64,000 nucleotides of DNA from Ciona savignyi (Eukaryota > Chordata > Ascidiacea > Phlebobranchia > Cionidae). The notes below the pieces were generated by a model. It was not told where the DNA came from, did no database searches, and was given only the letters and a program-made list of their open reading frames with translations. Shown here one piece after another: positions 21,501 through 33,579 of the stretch; within the stretch, counting starts at the first letter, position 1, and each line of letters starts with the position of its first letter. A program made the translations under genes and the position numbers. The stretch is taken from positions 1,159-65,158 of the forward strand of contig CH003405.1 of the NCBI GenBank assembly GCA_000149265.1, written 5' to 3'.

Positions 21501-24500
21501 GTAACTCAAAGCTTTGCTCATTGGAGCTTGCTTTGGCTCAATAATCACAGCGGTTATATTGTTTATTTTGATTGTATCGAACCCTCGTATAGAACCAATG
21601 TCCCCCATATGTGTGTTGTATAACCAGGTGAGACCAGACACTTTAGAAGGACCCATCACTGTCCTGTATTTAAGAGACAAGGGTAAATATATAATAAAAA
21701 CTTCCTTATAAAATAGTTTGACTTTTGACAGTCTAAACTTCAAAATGTTGTAACAAAGCTAATTAAGTACGTTTTAATGTTTGAAAAAGTTTAACCTAAT
21801 ATAGGATAGGATATACATGTTTAAAATTTATTCTAAAGAAACACATTGATTTTCAAAGATATCATTTTCAGATTTTCATTTCAGTTTTTAGTTAACGAAC
21901 CTTATGCAGTGCAGGCTTTCATTCACCCCATACAACCCTGGTTTTGCCTGGCAGACATCTTTGTTTCTTAGAATTTTTGCAACTTGGTTGTCAGTAACCA
22001 CTGGTTGGTCTTCCAGCGTGGTTGTATGGTGCGTCGCTGGCAATTTGCTGTAGTTTGCATATCTGCAAAATGTGTTGAAAGTTTATAATGCAGAACTGAT
22101 GAAAATAATCACACAAATAGTTATTGTGGTTGCGGGTTCGAAACTGGTCGCTAGCTAGTTAGTTGTGTCCTTGGGCAAGGCACTTAGTGGACATTGCCTG
22201 AACCCAGCGGATTAATGGGTTCTACCAAATTGAAGAAACGTGTCTATCATATACAACACACTGCAATAGCTCCGGTAACCCGATGGTGGGCGCAAAGTAA
22301 TCTGACGATTGCCCGTGTGAATACCCCATTGGTTTTCCAATTCACGGGGATAAATATGAATAAAAAAATTTAAAAAAAACTAACATATCTTCCATGGTAG
22401 CACATCGGAAGGTAAGCCACAGGGTGAAAAGACTGAAACCAGTCGACAACAGCTGGTAGTATAAGCTAGGCCATTTGTGTCCAACTACTTTGAGCTCATG
22501 GTAACCACGGAAAAGATAAACTGTTCATGATACCTTGAAAACCCACCACAGACAAGTTTTATGCTAACTTAACAATGTTCACTCAAGTGGTAACTGAGCG
22601 GCCGCAACCGAGTACGCAAATAGAAAGGTTTTCCACAATGATTTTTCAGAATTCCAGTTGCCTACCACTGTCTATTTAGTTTGTATGCCTTCTAAGCTGG
22701 AATTTGAAAACATACCTAATGGCAGGTTTCTTGCCCACATCAAAACGAATGAGGATTAGATTTGTATCTGGATTAAGTCCGACAGCCTTCAAAGCAGCAA
22801 AGGAATCATCAACAATTGATTTTCCGAAAATTCTTTCTTCCAGCGTAGTTGATTTTGCTGTTTCTAGTTCATCAGAGCCTTGTAGTCAGAAACAAATGAT
22901 GAAGGTTTAGTTTTGTTTGTTTTATTTTGTTTCCACAATGTAAACATAATGTCGGCTCGTTAATAAACCATTGAAAATGGGAAATAGACAGCAAAACGAC
23001 AGTCGCTAAAATACAATCAAAAGCTAAAATACAATTAACAATCAAGTGTACAATCACTTGCTTGTTTTGTACAAATAATACAATCAATTATTTACTTAGG
23101 GCAGATTTAGAGGCAAAACCTAAAATTAAGTATATTATAAAAAAAAATCAACACTATACAAGTATTTATCTACCAAGAAATACAAAACTAGATTGTATTT
23201 CCAAAAAGCTTGATTTTTAGGGAGAATCTAAATAAAAAACCTATTTAGAAGTACCGTAGTATGAATTAAATAAGAAATTGATGATGATTTTTTTGTGAAT
23301 AAAATATGTAAAATAAATAAATTTACCAGTTGTTGCTGTAGATTCCCCACAGACAGGATTGACATAGACATCTGAAACTGGCATGAAAGCTTTGCAAGTT
23401 ACAGGAATGGAAGGCTGAGATTTCTTTCCCTTCCGACCCCTTTGTGGGTCTGGTGGGGTAGGTGGGGGTGAGATTGCTGCCCCAGCAAACGCCATCAACA
23501 AGTCGTCATGTGAGTCATTGTTCGGCTGGACAGGATTCGAAGATACTGTGATGCCAGTGCTTTTTGTGGAGATGAGAGTTGTATAAGGATTGGAGGATGA
23601 AACTACTGGCGCAGATGGCGGAATAGCTGGATGTATAAGTGCCGAAATTTCAACACTTGACATCTGGTTTTGATGATCTTGATCAGAAGATGTTGGCTTT
23701 GATCTCCTTCCTCTTCCTCCCCTTCTTCTTTTACCAGAAGAAGATGGCAGTTCAGGAGTCCTCCCAGCTAAACTAAGATCACTTGTGGGTGTATATTCTT
23801 GTGGTCGTGATACTGCATACGGCAGAAGCTTTTTGATGCAAGTCACAAGTTCTTGTTCACTGTTGGCATGGCACTGGATGATGTCACCGTTGACACTAAA
23901 GAAAAACCCATTCTTCGTCAAAAACTCTCGAATATTAGAATGCTGTTGCACTTCTGTCTTGACAACATTTGGGGCAGATTTTATACTAGTCTGACTAAGT
24001 GTGGCGCCTCGAAGCAATAACTTTCCCAAAAACAGAGTAGTTAGTAGCTGTTCCTGTGTAAAAGCGATTGCTCTTGTCACACCAGCAGTGTAAAACATCA
24101 TCTTGTATAAAATCAGCAGACCACAATTGGGTAATTGTGGTAAAATGTTGGAAACATCTGCGTCATGGTAGAAAATTAACTTCCCAGGAGCTGGAGAATA
24201 TGTGGTGGAGGGAACATGGGAAAGAACATCATCCATTAAAGAATCAACAGGAACTAGCCTGCATATGCCATTATCAACAACAAAAACATTCGGCTTAAGC
24301 TGAAGAATCATTTCAAGTAAATCCAGACGTTGGATATGGCTTAGAGACGCAGGCGTGCAAGTTCGATTCTGTAAAATCAGTCCAGCCAAATCAGCAAGGC
24401 TAATTTCAAATGTTTCTTTCATCAAATTAGCAAGATAGCGGTGGGCAGCAACAAAGTTGTTGGATCGATCTATACGAATCGGTGGGGGAATAATGTCTTT

Positions 24501-25484
24501 GAATTTCCAGGATACAACATGATTGTTAATAGTTTCAAAATACTGAGGGTATTCTTGAAAAAAATTGTGTAATTTTCTATTTGAAACCTCAAATGGAATT
24601 ATCCCAAGATTTGGATTATCTTCTCGTAATCTGTTTGCTATTTCAGAAAACTTCATTGTCGGGTTATTTTCGAAAAGTTGCCGCAAATAACATATCAATG
24701 GGTCCACATGATCGTAGAAGACGTACTCATCTGTCTCATCATAATCAAATTCGTTTTCCATCAAGATTTCTTCCAACAACTCAGTTTGTCTGTTCATATG
24801 CGCCAGTGACCCAGGGCATTCAACCCGATGGTAAAATAAAAATGAAATTAACTCCGTCAGACTACACACATGGAGTTTCTGCAGCGTGACTTTGATGAAC
24901 CTTAATGCTGCCGGTGAAGATTTGGCTCGTTCACTGCTCCATGGACATGGAATAATATTCCTATGTTCCCAATATATCAAGTTCTCTCTGACTTGGAAAT
25001 ATTGGGCGTAATCCTTCACGTATTCCAGTATAAGTTTGTTTTTGGTGGAAAAATTGGTGTCTTTTGATATATTAAGCAATTTGGCATGTAGACCAATTTG
25101 TGTAGGTGGTAATGGCCCATAATCAACAAGCAGATCATGCAGGAAACTGATAACAGGATCAGTGTGTTGAAATTGAATCCGTTTTATGGGAATGTGCTGC
25201 AAAGGTTCACTATGGCGTGAAGGTTTTTGATTCCCATGGGCAAACTTGTCAATACCAACGAAAGAAGCATACCAGCAAATTAAATTACAATGAGGATACA
25301 AACTGTCGGCTACGAAATGAATTCTTGTGCCCGGACTAAATGTTGAGCGAAATACCCTTTCGTTGTTAATTGGTGTAACATCCATGGTAAACAAAATAGT
25401 TACATCGCAATCGAAATCCGGTTGAATTTGACCCTCTTTGCCAGAAAGTTTTATCACAACCCCTTTTCCCCTTCTTTCACACAT
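18587..25484 (-). CDS. winged-helix-repeat protein with C-terminal SpoIIIAA/Ycf45-like domain
   Basis: Exons 25484-23327, 22878-22716, 22062-21901, 21663-21420, 19505-19322 and 18648-18587 agree in phase (1,2,2,0,1) and give 990 residues. Residues 1-80 look like a small beta-rich (OB/cold-shock-like) fold. Residues about 108-255 and 258-410 are two similar units, each a winged-helix-like segment (ISFLHDLLVDYGPLPP; YPQYFETINN) resembling OST-HTH or Egalitarian-type repeats, plus a helical segment (CPGSLAHMNRQTELL; TPASLSHIQRLDLL). A third partial unit lies near 515-540. A disordered basic stretch (KRRRGGRGRRSK, 585-596) could bind RNA. Residues about 800-990 match the SpoIIIAA/Ycf45 ATPase layout from memory: a VVIVD strand, then G-x-G-x-(I/V)-PHP-x-I (YGEVPHPSIANCMRV), then a QKHALNDAVAHHPDYIV segment. 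Walker A and B residues are largely lost. Function unknown; RNA binding is inference. SINEs lie in introns. Confidence 0.8.
18772..18985 (-). repeat. SINE-A, head-truncated
   Basis: In the last intron of the winged-helix gene. Confidence 0.85.
19850..19985 (-). repeat. decayed SINE-A
   Basis: Only the order of short matches (ATACATGTTT, GGGCAATC, ATTGCAGTGTGTTGTGTATG) remains. Confidence 0.5.
19990..21235. other. winged-helix gene intron 4, no feature recognised
   Basis: AT-rich intronic sequence without a recognised repeat or exon. Confidence 0.4.
21240..21385. repeat. 53-bp tandem repeat, ~2.7 units
   Basis: TTTTTGGCCCTGCAGTTTAT recurs near 21247, 21300 and (one change) 21353. Confidence 0.88.
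22128..22370 (+). repeat. SINE-A in intron 2 of the winged-helix gene
   Basis: Head partly lost; body and tail well preserved. Confidence 0.85.
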
Positions 25485-25510
25485 GGTCTTAATGGCAGCA
25501 AAAAAGTTGT
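25485..25510 (-). promoter_or_regulatory. candidate 3' splice (or SL trans-splice) acceptor before ATG
   Basis: Read on the minus strand, a pyrimidine-rich stretch (ACTTTTTTGCTGCCATTAAG) ends in AG three bases before the start codon at 25484. It could accept a 5' untranslated exon in cis or a spliced leader in trans, which tunicates use. Confidence 0.4.
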
Positions 25511-25821
25511 GAAATTAAAATTCATAAAATCTGAAACAAAATGACAGTACATTATTATTATTGAATAAAAAAATAATACACAGCCAAAGATCCACAATAG
25601 TAAGGTATTTTAAATATCAAGACATTTGGGAATGATCCTAAGTCTTGTATTATTTGAATATTAAAGTGCAGTTGACTCTTTGGTCTTTCGCTGCATCCTT
25701 TGCTGTACATTACTCTGCTATGCATTACTATAAATTGCTTAATTCTGATGTAAGCATAAATTTGAAAATAAACTTGAAACTTGAATTGAAGTGTGGACTA
25801 TTTTTGATTTTTTGCGCAATA

Positions 25822-26196
25822 TTATGAGTTAGTATTGTTGGCATTATTGCAGGTGGACACAGTGCAGTGAAAGTATAGATTTGCGGATACACATAGCAAT
25901 ATAATGCAACAAGCGTTGAAGTAAATCATTCGACGAAATTTAGGATCAACGTCACCTTGGCGATACCAGTATATTAGTGTAAGCAAATTCATGCATACTA
26001 ACACAATACAAGTGGCGAAATAAATATGCAATGCGTGGACCTGGTTATTTTGGGGGAAAATAAATGCACTAATTAACGTTGCAAGTACACAGAGTGAGGT
26101 AACGATTCCAATAATCAGGTTAATCAGTCTTTCACGCCGCGTACCGACGCCGAATAACGGTCTGTCTATATCATCTGGTGCATGGTAAGCAATCAT
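25822..26196 (-). CDS. TMEM243: TMEM243-like small membrane protein
   Basis: A single uninterrupted ORF of 124 residues, close to the vertebrate length of about 118. Family signatures are plain: DRPLFG near the N-terminus, RERLINLIIGIVTSL, TLISAFIFPQ, LIYWYRQGDVDPKFR and CVSANLYFH. Four hydrophobic stretches predict a multi-pass membrane protein. TMEM243 was described in vertebrates in connection with MDR1 expression, but its molecular role is unclear. The start chosen is the first ATG and gives the expected N-terminal length. The next gene on the same strand begins 338 bases downstream with no AATAAA between them, so co-transcription is possible. I am confident in the family and not in any function. 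Confidence 0.93.
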   Translation of the reverse strand: MIAYHAPDDIDRPLFGVGTRRERLINLIIGIVTSLCVLATLISAFIFPQNNQVHALHIYFATCIVLVCMNLLTLIYWYRQGDVDPKFRRMIYFNACCIILLCVSANLYFHCTVSTCNNANNTNS

Positions 26197-28102
26197 TTCT
26201 TGAAAATCTTCATGGAAACTTCAGTTTTTCTACTTTGTTTTAACGTCGTACAATTGCACAGTATAAGGACACGTTGTTACAAAATAACATAACTCAATAT
26301 TAAGAAAAATATAAATAAAGTTGTAACAAAACCAGCGATACTATTCTCTATTTTCACCAGAAAAACAAATGACGTCACATATTATTTTTCCAGTCAAGCG
26401 TAGCCTTTTTATTTTTTTATCCTAAATTACTAGGGGGTACACGTTTCGAATGGAAACATGGCAATCAACCAATCTCCATCATCGGGACAGGCGTTATATC
26501 ACAGTAAGTCGTGGAAACTTTGCAACTTATAACGACTGATTAGCTTGGTAGGTTAGTGCGTCGCCTTTTAACCGAAAGTTTGCAGAATCGAAACTGGTCG
26601 CTAGCTAGTCGATTGTGTCCTTGGGTAAAGCCCTGTTTACACCAAATTTACGAGCGCAGCGTACCTAGCAGATTAATGTGTTCTACAAAAAAACGAATCT
26701 TTTTTAAACTTGACTTATTTCTGTATTTTAAGCTGCGTAAAAGAGTAGGTTGGACAACTCCCCTTTAAATCACAATAGCGATGACGTAATGGCACATGAC
26801 CAGAGGCTTGAATGATCAGCGAATTTCAAGTCGTCGTTACAGCATTCCGGTCATCTCTTTCGTGTTTTTAAGATATATTTAACGAGAATAAAATTTTGTT
26901 CCCCATGCAAAATAACATTATTACATAGTTTTCAGAATTTCTTAAGCGTTTTATTAAAATGCGATGTATTTACTGCATACTGTGCAGTTTTGTTGCCTTT
27001 TCCTTTTTTGTTACTTCTAATATTAGCATTCAGTGTCACCGTTTTTAATTTTAAAAAAGAAATACCGCACCATGCCGAATTGGCCATTATAAGAGGGGTC
27101 TACTGTAGAACTTTTTCACACCAGAGTGACGTCGTCAATCCGGCGTTGGCCCAAGATAACTAATTTTTATCCCGTAAATGGAAAAACGCGTATTCTTTAT
27201 CACAGGGGTAGCTGTCTGATCACTTCTAGCCCATCCTCGTGTTTCCGGAGCTATTGCAATACGTTTTGAAGGATTAAGACGTACTTTAAATTTTGGTAGA
27301 ACTGATTAAATGACTAGTTTCTGGCAATTCACGCTAAGTGACTTGTTACATATACACATCTATCCTGCCAGCGGCCAGTTTCGAAACAGCAACCCTACGA
27401 CCACAATGCGGAGTGTCTACCAACTGAGCCACTCGGTCGGAATGTAAATGTAAAGTTTTATTTTATTTCTATTTGGTGGATTTAAATTCCTTGCATTTTT
27501 GGACGATCGCCGAATTTACATTGCCTTGTTTCGGTGATTACTTGATTGCCTGATTTTCTATATATTTCGCTTTACCTTTGTGCTTCAAAATAAGAGTAGT
27601 TCTGTGCAGTTATGCGAGTTATACAGTTGTTCCGTTTTGAGCGTGCAGTTGCATTGTGTCGGTCGAGGATATAGACCGAGTGACAATAAATTGGGCTGAA
27701 ACGCTACATTAACTACGGAACTAAACTACGAAAGCACTTCTGCACATATATTTATTAAATTCAACAGACAATACTTCGAAATACCTCCGGAATAATGCTA
27801 AATAAAACTGCTCGTGTTGGAACTCAAAAACGTTTTAAACTAAAATTGTCATTAAAATTGAAGCGAGTTAACCTAGTTGATAACGTAAAGGACTTGTAAA
27901 GATCATGGTAGAAATATTGTGCAAATACCGCGTATAATAGAGAACACATTTTGAAAAAAAAATCTATGTTTTGAAAATCTGGGTGTAATTGATGTTATTA
28001 TTAGTGCAAATCCGCAAAAAACAACAATGCAGGAATTGCATGGTCGAAATGGTAGCTTCTTTACCCAGCAATGTTAAAATTTATAAAAGAGGTCGCATTT
28101 GT
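26197..28102. other. intergenic between TMEM243 and SIAH
   Basis: Carries two decayed SINE-A copies (about 26535-26680 plus, 27165-27445 minus) and AT-rich sequence. No exon recognised. Confidence 0.5.
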
Positions 28103-31100
28103 TCATGAGCAGTTACATACGGAAACTGTAACGTTTATTCCAAGGTTTCCGTTGTCGGCGAACATATGAGCGATCGCTGAGTCAAATACGAGGCAATCAC
28201 TGTTCATGATCGCAGACGACACTCCTTCATGGATGGATCGGGGCGTCGCTTCCCAAGTTAACCTTCGTTTCGGACCGTTAAGTTCCAACCTATGGAAGTG
28301 TGAAGAAACTGAATAGTTGTGTAGGAAAGAATAGGATAGGATATTCATGTTTATTCCCGTGAATGGGAAAACCAAGGGGGTTAACACACGGGCAATGGTC
28401 AGATCACCTTACCGGAGCTATTGCAGCATGTTGTATATGATAGACACTTCCTTCAATTTGGTAGAACCCATTAATCCGCTGGGTTCAGGCAATGTCCGTA
28501 AAGTGCCTTGCCCAAGGACACAACTGAATCGATGGAGACCAGTTTTGTACCAGCAACCTTTCAGTTGAAAGCTGTGGCACTAACCCACCAGACTAAATGG
28601 TCAGACATGTATTATGGAAGAGTGCGGAAAACCGAATAGTTGGACATTTTGCAGAAATTTCGTTTTTTATCTACTGTCATATTTGTTGATAATTATATCT
28701 TATTACTTCATAGGCTGTAAAATTGGCTTTATTGTTTTTAGTGTAGATACTCATTTTAATTCCCGTCGGTAGACAATAACACTGGTTATAACATGCACAG
28801 CTCAGAGTACATTATGCCTGCAGTCGGANNNNNNNNNNNNNNNNNNNNNNNNNNNNNNNNNNNNNNNNNNNNNNNNNNNNNNNNNNNNNNNNNNNNNNNN
28901 NNNNNNNNNNNNNNNNNNNNNNNNNNNNNNNNNGTGATAAGTAATAGAACAACATTACGATGGAAATCGTCTGATTACGTTACCATCGGGTTACCGGAGA
29001 TATTGCAGTAGATATATTGCAATACATTTTAAAACTAGACAAATTTTTATCTTGATTAATTGACATCCAAATGATATTTATAGTAGTATCTAGTTTGCAT
29101 TAAAGTAAAGCAAATACAAACAGATTACTGTAAAACTTTGACGCGGCTTTATTTTTACAGAAACTTATACCACTGTGCAAGAGATGCCCAGATGAGTTTA
29201 GAGAAAGTAATTTAATCGATTTAAAAGTCTTTCAGTTATTAGTACTATAGTTTATTTTCTTTTTTACTACAGCTTTCAAAGTACAACTTAAAATTATTTC
29301 GGGTAAGGGTAAGTTTGTTTGATGAAATAATGATTCCACAATCATAACATAACGTGGAACTATGATAATCTCGATCATAAAACAGACTTGTATATAATTT
29401 TGGTTAGAAGTTTGATCGAACTGTTCTAGTGATCACCGCAACTAACCTGAAGATTTGTGATTGATTTGTGTGCTGTCATGAGATGTGGCATAACCTGGTC
29501 CAGCGAGCCCTGCCATTTACATGAGGCTCCCGGACAGGGACACGAATATGGCCGGTATTCACAGGTCTCTTCGTGCTCAGGCTTCTGTATATATCGCAAT
29601 GTGACTTCACACCCAGACGCAGCGTATTTGCACGGGAAATCCACTGTCATAGCAACCTAGGACATAAGGTTTAGTTACGATTTGCATCACAAGTTAGTCT
29701 TGTCCGACGGGTTAGTGCGTCGCCTTTCAGCCGAAGGGTTACAAGTTCGAAACTGGTCGCTAGTTAGTCGGTTGTGTCTTTACTTTGGCAAGGCTTTTAA
29801 CGGACATTGCCTGAACCTAGTGGGTTAATGGGTTTTACCAAAAAGAAGGAACGTGTCTAGCATATACAACACACTGCAATAGCTCCGGTAACCCGACGGT
29901 GGGCGCGAGGTGATCTGACGATTACCCGTGTGTTTACCCCCTTGGTTTTCTTGCTCACGGCAATAAACATGTTACATGAATATCCTATCAATCCATTAAC
30001 TGAGTTGTTGGAAGTGCAGAACAAAAAAGTTATACAAAAACAATACACATCTACATTAAAAGAAATTATAGTTGTAATTTTTGATAGCTAGTGGCAGTGT
30101 TGGGAAGCAAATTATCTAAAAACAATATATATGTACATTAAAGCAACTAAAGACCTTCTTTGAATTTAACTAAATTACAGCTTAAAATGACATTAGAAAC
30201 ATGGACTGGTAATTATTTAATCTAGAGAAACAAACAACCACAATCTAATATAATCCTTGACCAAGGATTTATAAACCCATCAAAAACAATGAATATTCAT
30301 AACTGCAAAACCAGAATTAAGAATGTTGTTTTAGTATCAAAACTATTAATTTTTACTTGTTTTTTAATGTTTTGAGATCGGAAATTTATAACTATATAGA
30401 AAAAGAAGTTTTTTTACTTTATGTACATACAAAAGTAATGGAATTCAACACAGTTTTAGCATTTTCACCAAAGAGATTTTGTAAACTTTATTAAATTACC
30501 AGTATTTATTTAAACATATATACCGGTACACATACTAATGTATTAGAAGCATTAAATTAACACAATAAATTTCCTTGCCCTTGTGTATGTCCGCCAGGTT
30601 AAAAATTATAGATTACAGTGATTAGACATTATTGATTTATAGAGAATTAATCTTCTGCAAATAAGGACATCGCAAACAGCAGCTACCAATGCCTCCCACC
30701 TTCTCCATCCCAAGATTCCGGATATTTCCCAGCGTCCCGCGGCATGTCGGACAGCAAGTGAGTTTTGGACGGCAATTCGAGCACACGAGGTGACCGCTCT
30801 GACACTGCAGTATCGGAGGAAGGACATAGTCGAAGCAAACTGGACATTCAAACAAACTAGCGAGGTCTAAATCATTTCCAGATCCACAGGCCAATCCTGC
30901 CGCCACCCCCTCCAACTGCCTATAATATAAACATCATTTACAATGTGATAAGTAAAAATGTGACAGTAATTTGTTAAGTTATTCTGGACATGCTACTGCA
31001 CCAATTTTACCATCCGGATTCTGGTTTTCTCCGAACTAACTTTGTAATCCAAACTTGAAATTATTAGATTATTAGACCTTTAGAATCTGACACAAAAATG

Positions 31101-32391
31101 TCGGTTTTAATTTTTGTGTCACTAGATTTACATAGGATTATAAAACCAGTTACCATAATTACTGGTTTATTCTAAAGTTGGCAACAAATTCTTCCAACAA
31201 CAAAAATAGTAATTAATATGCTGCACAACAGAGAAGGTAGTTTTAAATATTCTCTGTGAACAAATTATTTAATACTTATTAGTAATGACAAAATCAATAA
31301 AAATGCCAAATAAAAGTATAAACCTATATTAAACAAAATGTTTGTTTTGACATTTTCATATTGGCAGGTATAATTAATTCACTATTATAATATTAATAAC
31401 AATAAAATAAAGGGTAGGTGTTGCTGGTACTCTAGGTGCTAAACCAATTATGACGTATACACCCAAATATATCTATATTATTTGATTCTAACAATTTAAA
31501 ACAAGTTTTAATTAACTAATTTTAACTTAAAATTATACTGAGTGAAGAAATTTCTTTTTATTTAACAATAATAACGATTATAATTAAAATTTTCAGTTGT
31601 TTTATGAAATGTACCAGTATGCAATATTATTTTTTTACATTAAATTAGTATGAAAATGTTTTTATACAAGTGTCTTTCTATTTTATAGGAGTTTAATATT
31701 CTAGATTCAAAATTATTTATTTTAGAATATTCTAAATATTCAATTACTTTGAATAACGACATCCTTGTCTGCAGGGCAAACAAATGGCACCCAATAAGCA
31801 AGTTATAATGTGGTCATAGGAGTACTATAGGGGGAGGTAGACTGCACCTGGCGCTCCTAATGTGAACTCAAAATTCTACTTAACTTATTTAAACTGATTC
31901 TAACATTACTTATCAAGCCAAAATTCATACAAAAATTAAATAATGAAAGTGTGCATGTTTGATCTACAAGCCACTGCTTATAAATGCAGCTAGGACAGGA
32001 TATTCATGTTTATTCCTGTGAATGGGAAACAGGTTACCGGAGCTATTGCACTGTGTTGTGTGTGATTCACATGTTCCTTCAATTTGATAAAACTCATTAA
32101 TCCACTGGGTTTAGGCAATGTCCATAAAGTGCCTTGCCTAAGGACACAACCAACTAGCTAGCGACCAGTTTCGCACCTGAGTTGCACTAAGCCACTCGAT
32201 TAACCGGTCAAATAACAGCTACTGTAATTGCAACTTTCCTACATACAATTACAACTTTAAACAAGGCACCAGTCCAGGTACTTAAACTGTGCATATTAGC
32301 CCCATGATGATATTATTTGTTAAAAACATCTATCAAATGATAGAAATACAGCTTACCTGTCATTTCCAATGTTAGATGACTGTCGACTCAT
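28103..32391 (-). CDS. SIAH1: SIAH-type RING E3 ubiquitin ligase, one exon missing
   Basis: Exons seen: 32391-32357 ([11 protein letters not shown]), 30919-30700, 29656-29447 and 28289-28103. Exon 2 holds the RING finger ([30 protein letters not shown]). Exon 3 holds the SIAH zinc finger ([45 protein letters not shown]). Exon 4 is the end of the substrate-binding domain ([18 protein letters not shown] to [10 protein letters not shown]). About 64 residues between LQ and LELNG are absent; the exon 3 to 4 phases (0 then 2) do not match, and a run of N lies between them. SIAH proteins target substrates to the proteasome and act as dimers in cytosol and nucleus. Symbol denotes the SIAH1/2 family, not strict orthology. 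Confidence 0.92.
28330..28612 (-). repeat. SINE-A in the last SIAH intron
   Basis: Full length apart from a ~15-bp deletion in the CCTCGCGCCCA block. Confidence 0.85.
28829..28933. other. assembly gap of 105 N
   Basis: Unsequenced run inside the SIAH intron between the zinc-finger exon and the last exon. Its true length is unknown; the missing exon would need about 194 bases, more than the N count. Confidence 0.99.
29700..29990 (+). repeat. SINE-A, full length, plus strand
   Basis: In SIAH intron 2, close to the zinc-finger exon; head GTCCGACGGGTTAGTGCGTC. Confidence 0.85.
30920..31985. other. SIAH intron 1, AT-rich
   Basis: Strongly AT-rich with no recognised repeat or exon. Confidence 0.45.
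31990..32212 (-). repeat. SINE-A with internal deletion
   Basis: Lacks the GGTTAACACACGGGCAATCG block; in SIAH intron 1. Confidence 0.75.
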
Positions 32392-32564
32392 CTTTACATT
32401 TCAATGAGTGTGTGATTAGAGTGATAATCCATTCCTGTTTTAACCCATAGAAAACCCTAGTATGTATTCATCTGAAACATTCCCATGGTTAATACTTGGC
32501 TTCTGAAACTTGTTACTTACACTTTAACTAATCACCAATTTTTTTTACAAGGTAATACACACTT

Positions 32565-32825
32565 CGATGAATAGTATATTTATGTTTTATCCCTGTGAAC
32601 AGGAAAACATACTAGACGTTATCCACCGTTAGACTACCAAAGCTAGTGCAGTGTATTGTATGATTTAGACATTCTTTAAGTTTTAGTACAACCTATTAAT
32701 TCACTGGTTTTAAACAATGTTCGCTAAGGGCCTTGCCCAAGGACACAACTAGCAATTGACCACTTTTAACCCTACAACCTTTTAACTAAAAGGTAAAGCA
32801 GTAACCCTTATTAGGCTGGACGTAA
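32565..32825 (-). repeat. decayed SINE-A upstream of SIAH
   Basis: About 175 bases upstream of the SIAH start codon. Confidence 0.6.
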
Positions 32826-33110
32826 CGAATTGAATGTGTCATTTGCCTAACAATGGGTGCGGATATCCAAATTTATACATAGAGATTGTCAGAAAACAAA
32901 TGATGGGGTTATACAAAGAATTATACACGACAATGGTTAGATTATTCAAAAGAAACAACTCAAGGACAAGAAGTAAGACTTCCGAATGCCTTGGAGTTTT
33001 CAGGGTATTTTTGACTGGTTAATTATTTCCACCGTTGCGGTCCATATTCATTTACTACCATTTTGTTTTAAAAAACATTTAAATAAATGTATTAAACTGT
33101 CAATTAGCCA

Positions 33111-33579
33111 ATATGGAAAGTACATCACTTTTTGCCAAGATCTCGAGTGTGCACACACCAAAAATTTTAAGTGTGCAAATTTCCAAGAGTGCACACTTGT
33201 AGTGTACTTTTTATTACTATTTTGTAAAAATCTTAAACAAACATATTATTCTATCCTAAATCTATTGTATCCGTCAGCTAACATATCTATCTACACAACA
33301 AAAAGTGTACTGAGAGGAAATTACCCAATGTCAACAGGTAGGTTTACAGGTTTGTTGGAAATTATACGTTTATGTTTAAAACGTAAAGTCTGGTCAATAC
33401 ACACACTCACGAGCCGGCGCACCATTGGTTCGTTTCTCATATAAGCTGGCTTCCGAGCGTATGCTCAATATAAAGAAATAATTACATGTCTGCAAGCTCG
33501 TGAGCGTGTGTGAAATTACCCAAGTGTGCAAAGACGCAGGGAAAAAACTGGAGAGTGCAGCTGCCGTACTTTCCATACG
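33111..33579. mobile_element. TIR element (TATGGAAAGTAC), copy 1
   Basis: Ends ATATGGAAAGTAC and GTACTTTCCATACGG are inverted. The interior shares CTCGAGTGTGCACAC, GTAAAAATCTTAAACAAACA and AACATATCTATCTAC with the copy at 40739. An extra ~100 bp near 33375-33480 is specific to this copy. No transposase. Confidence 0.75.
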
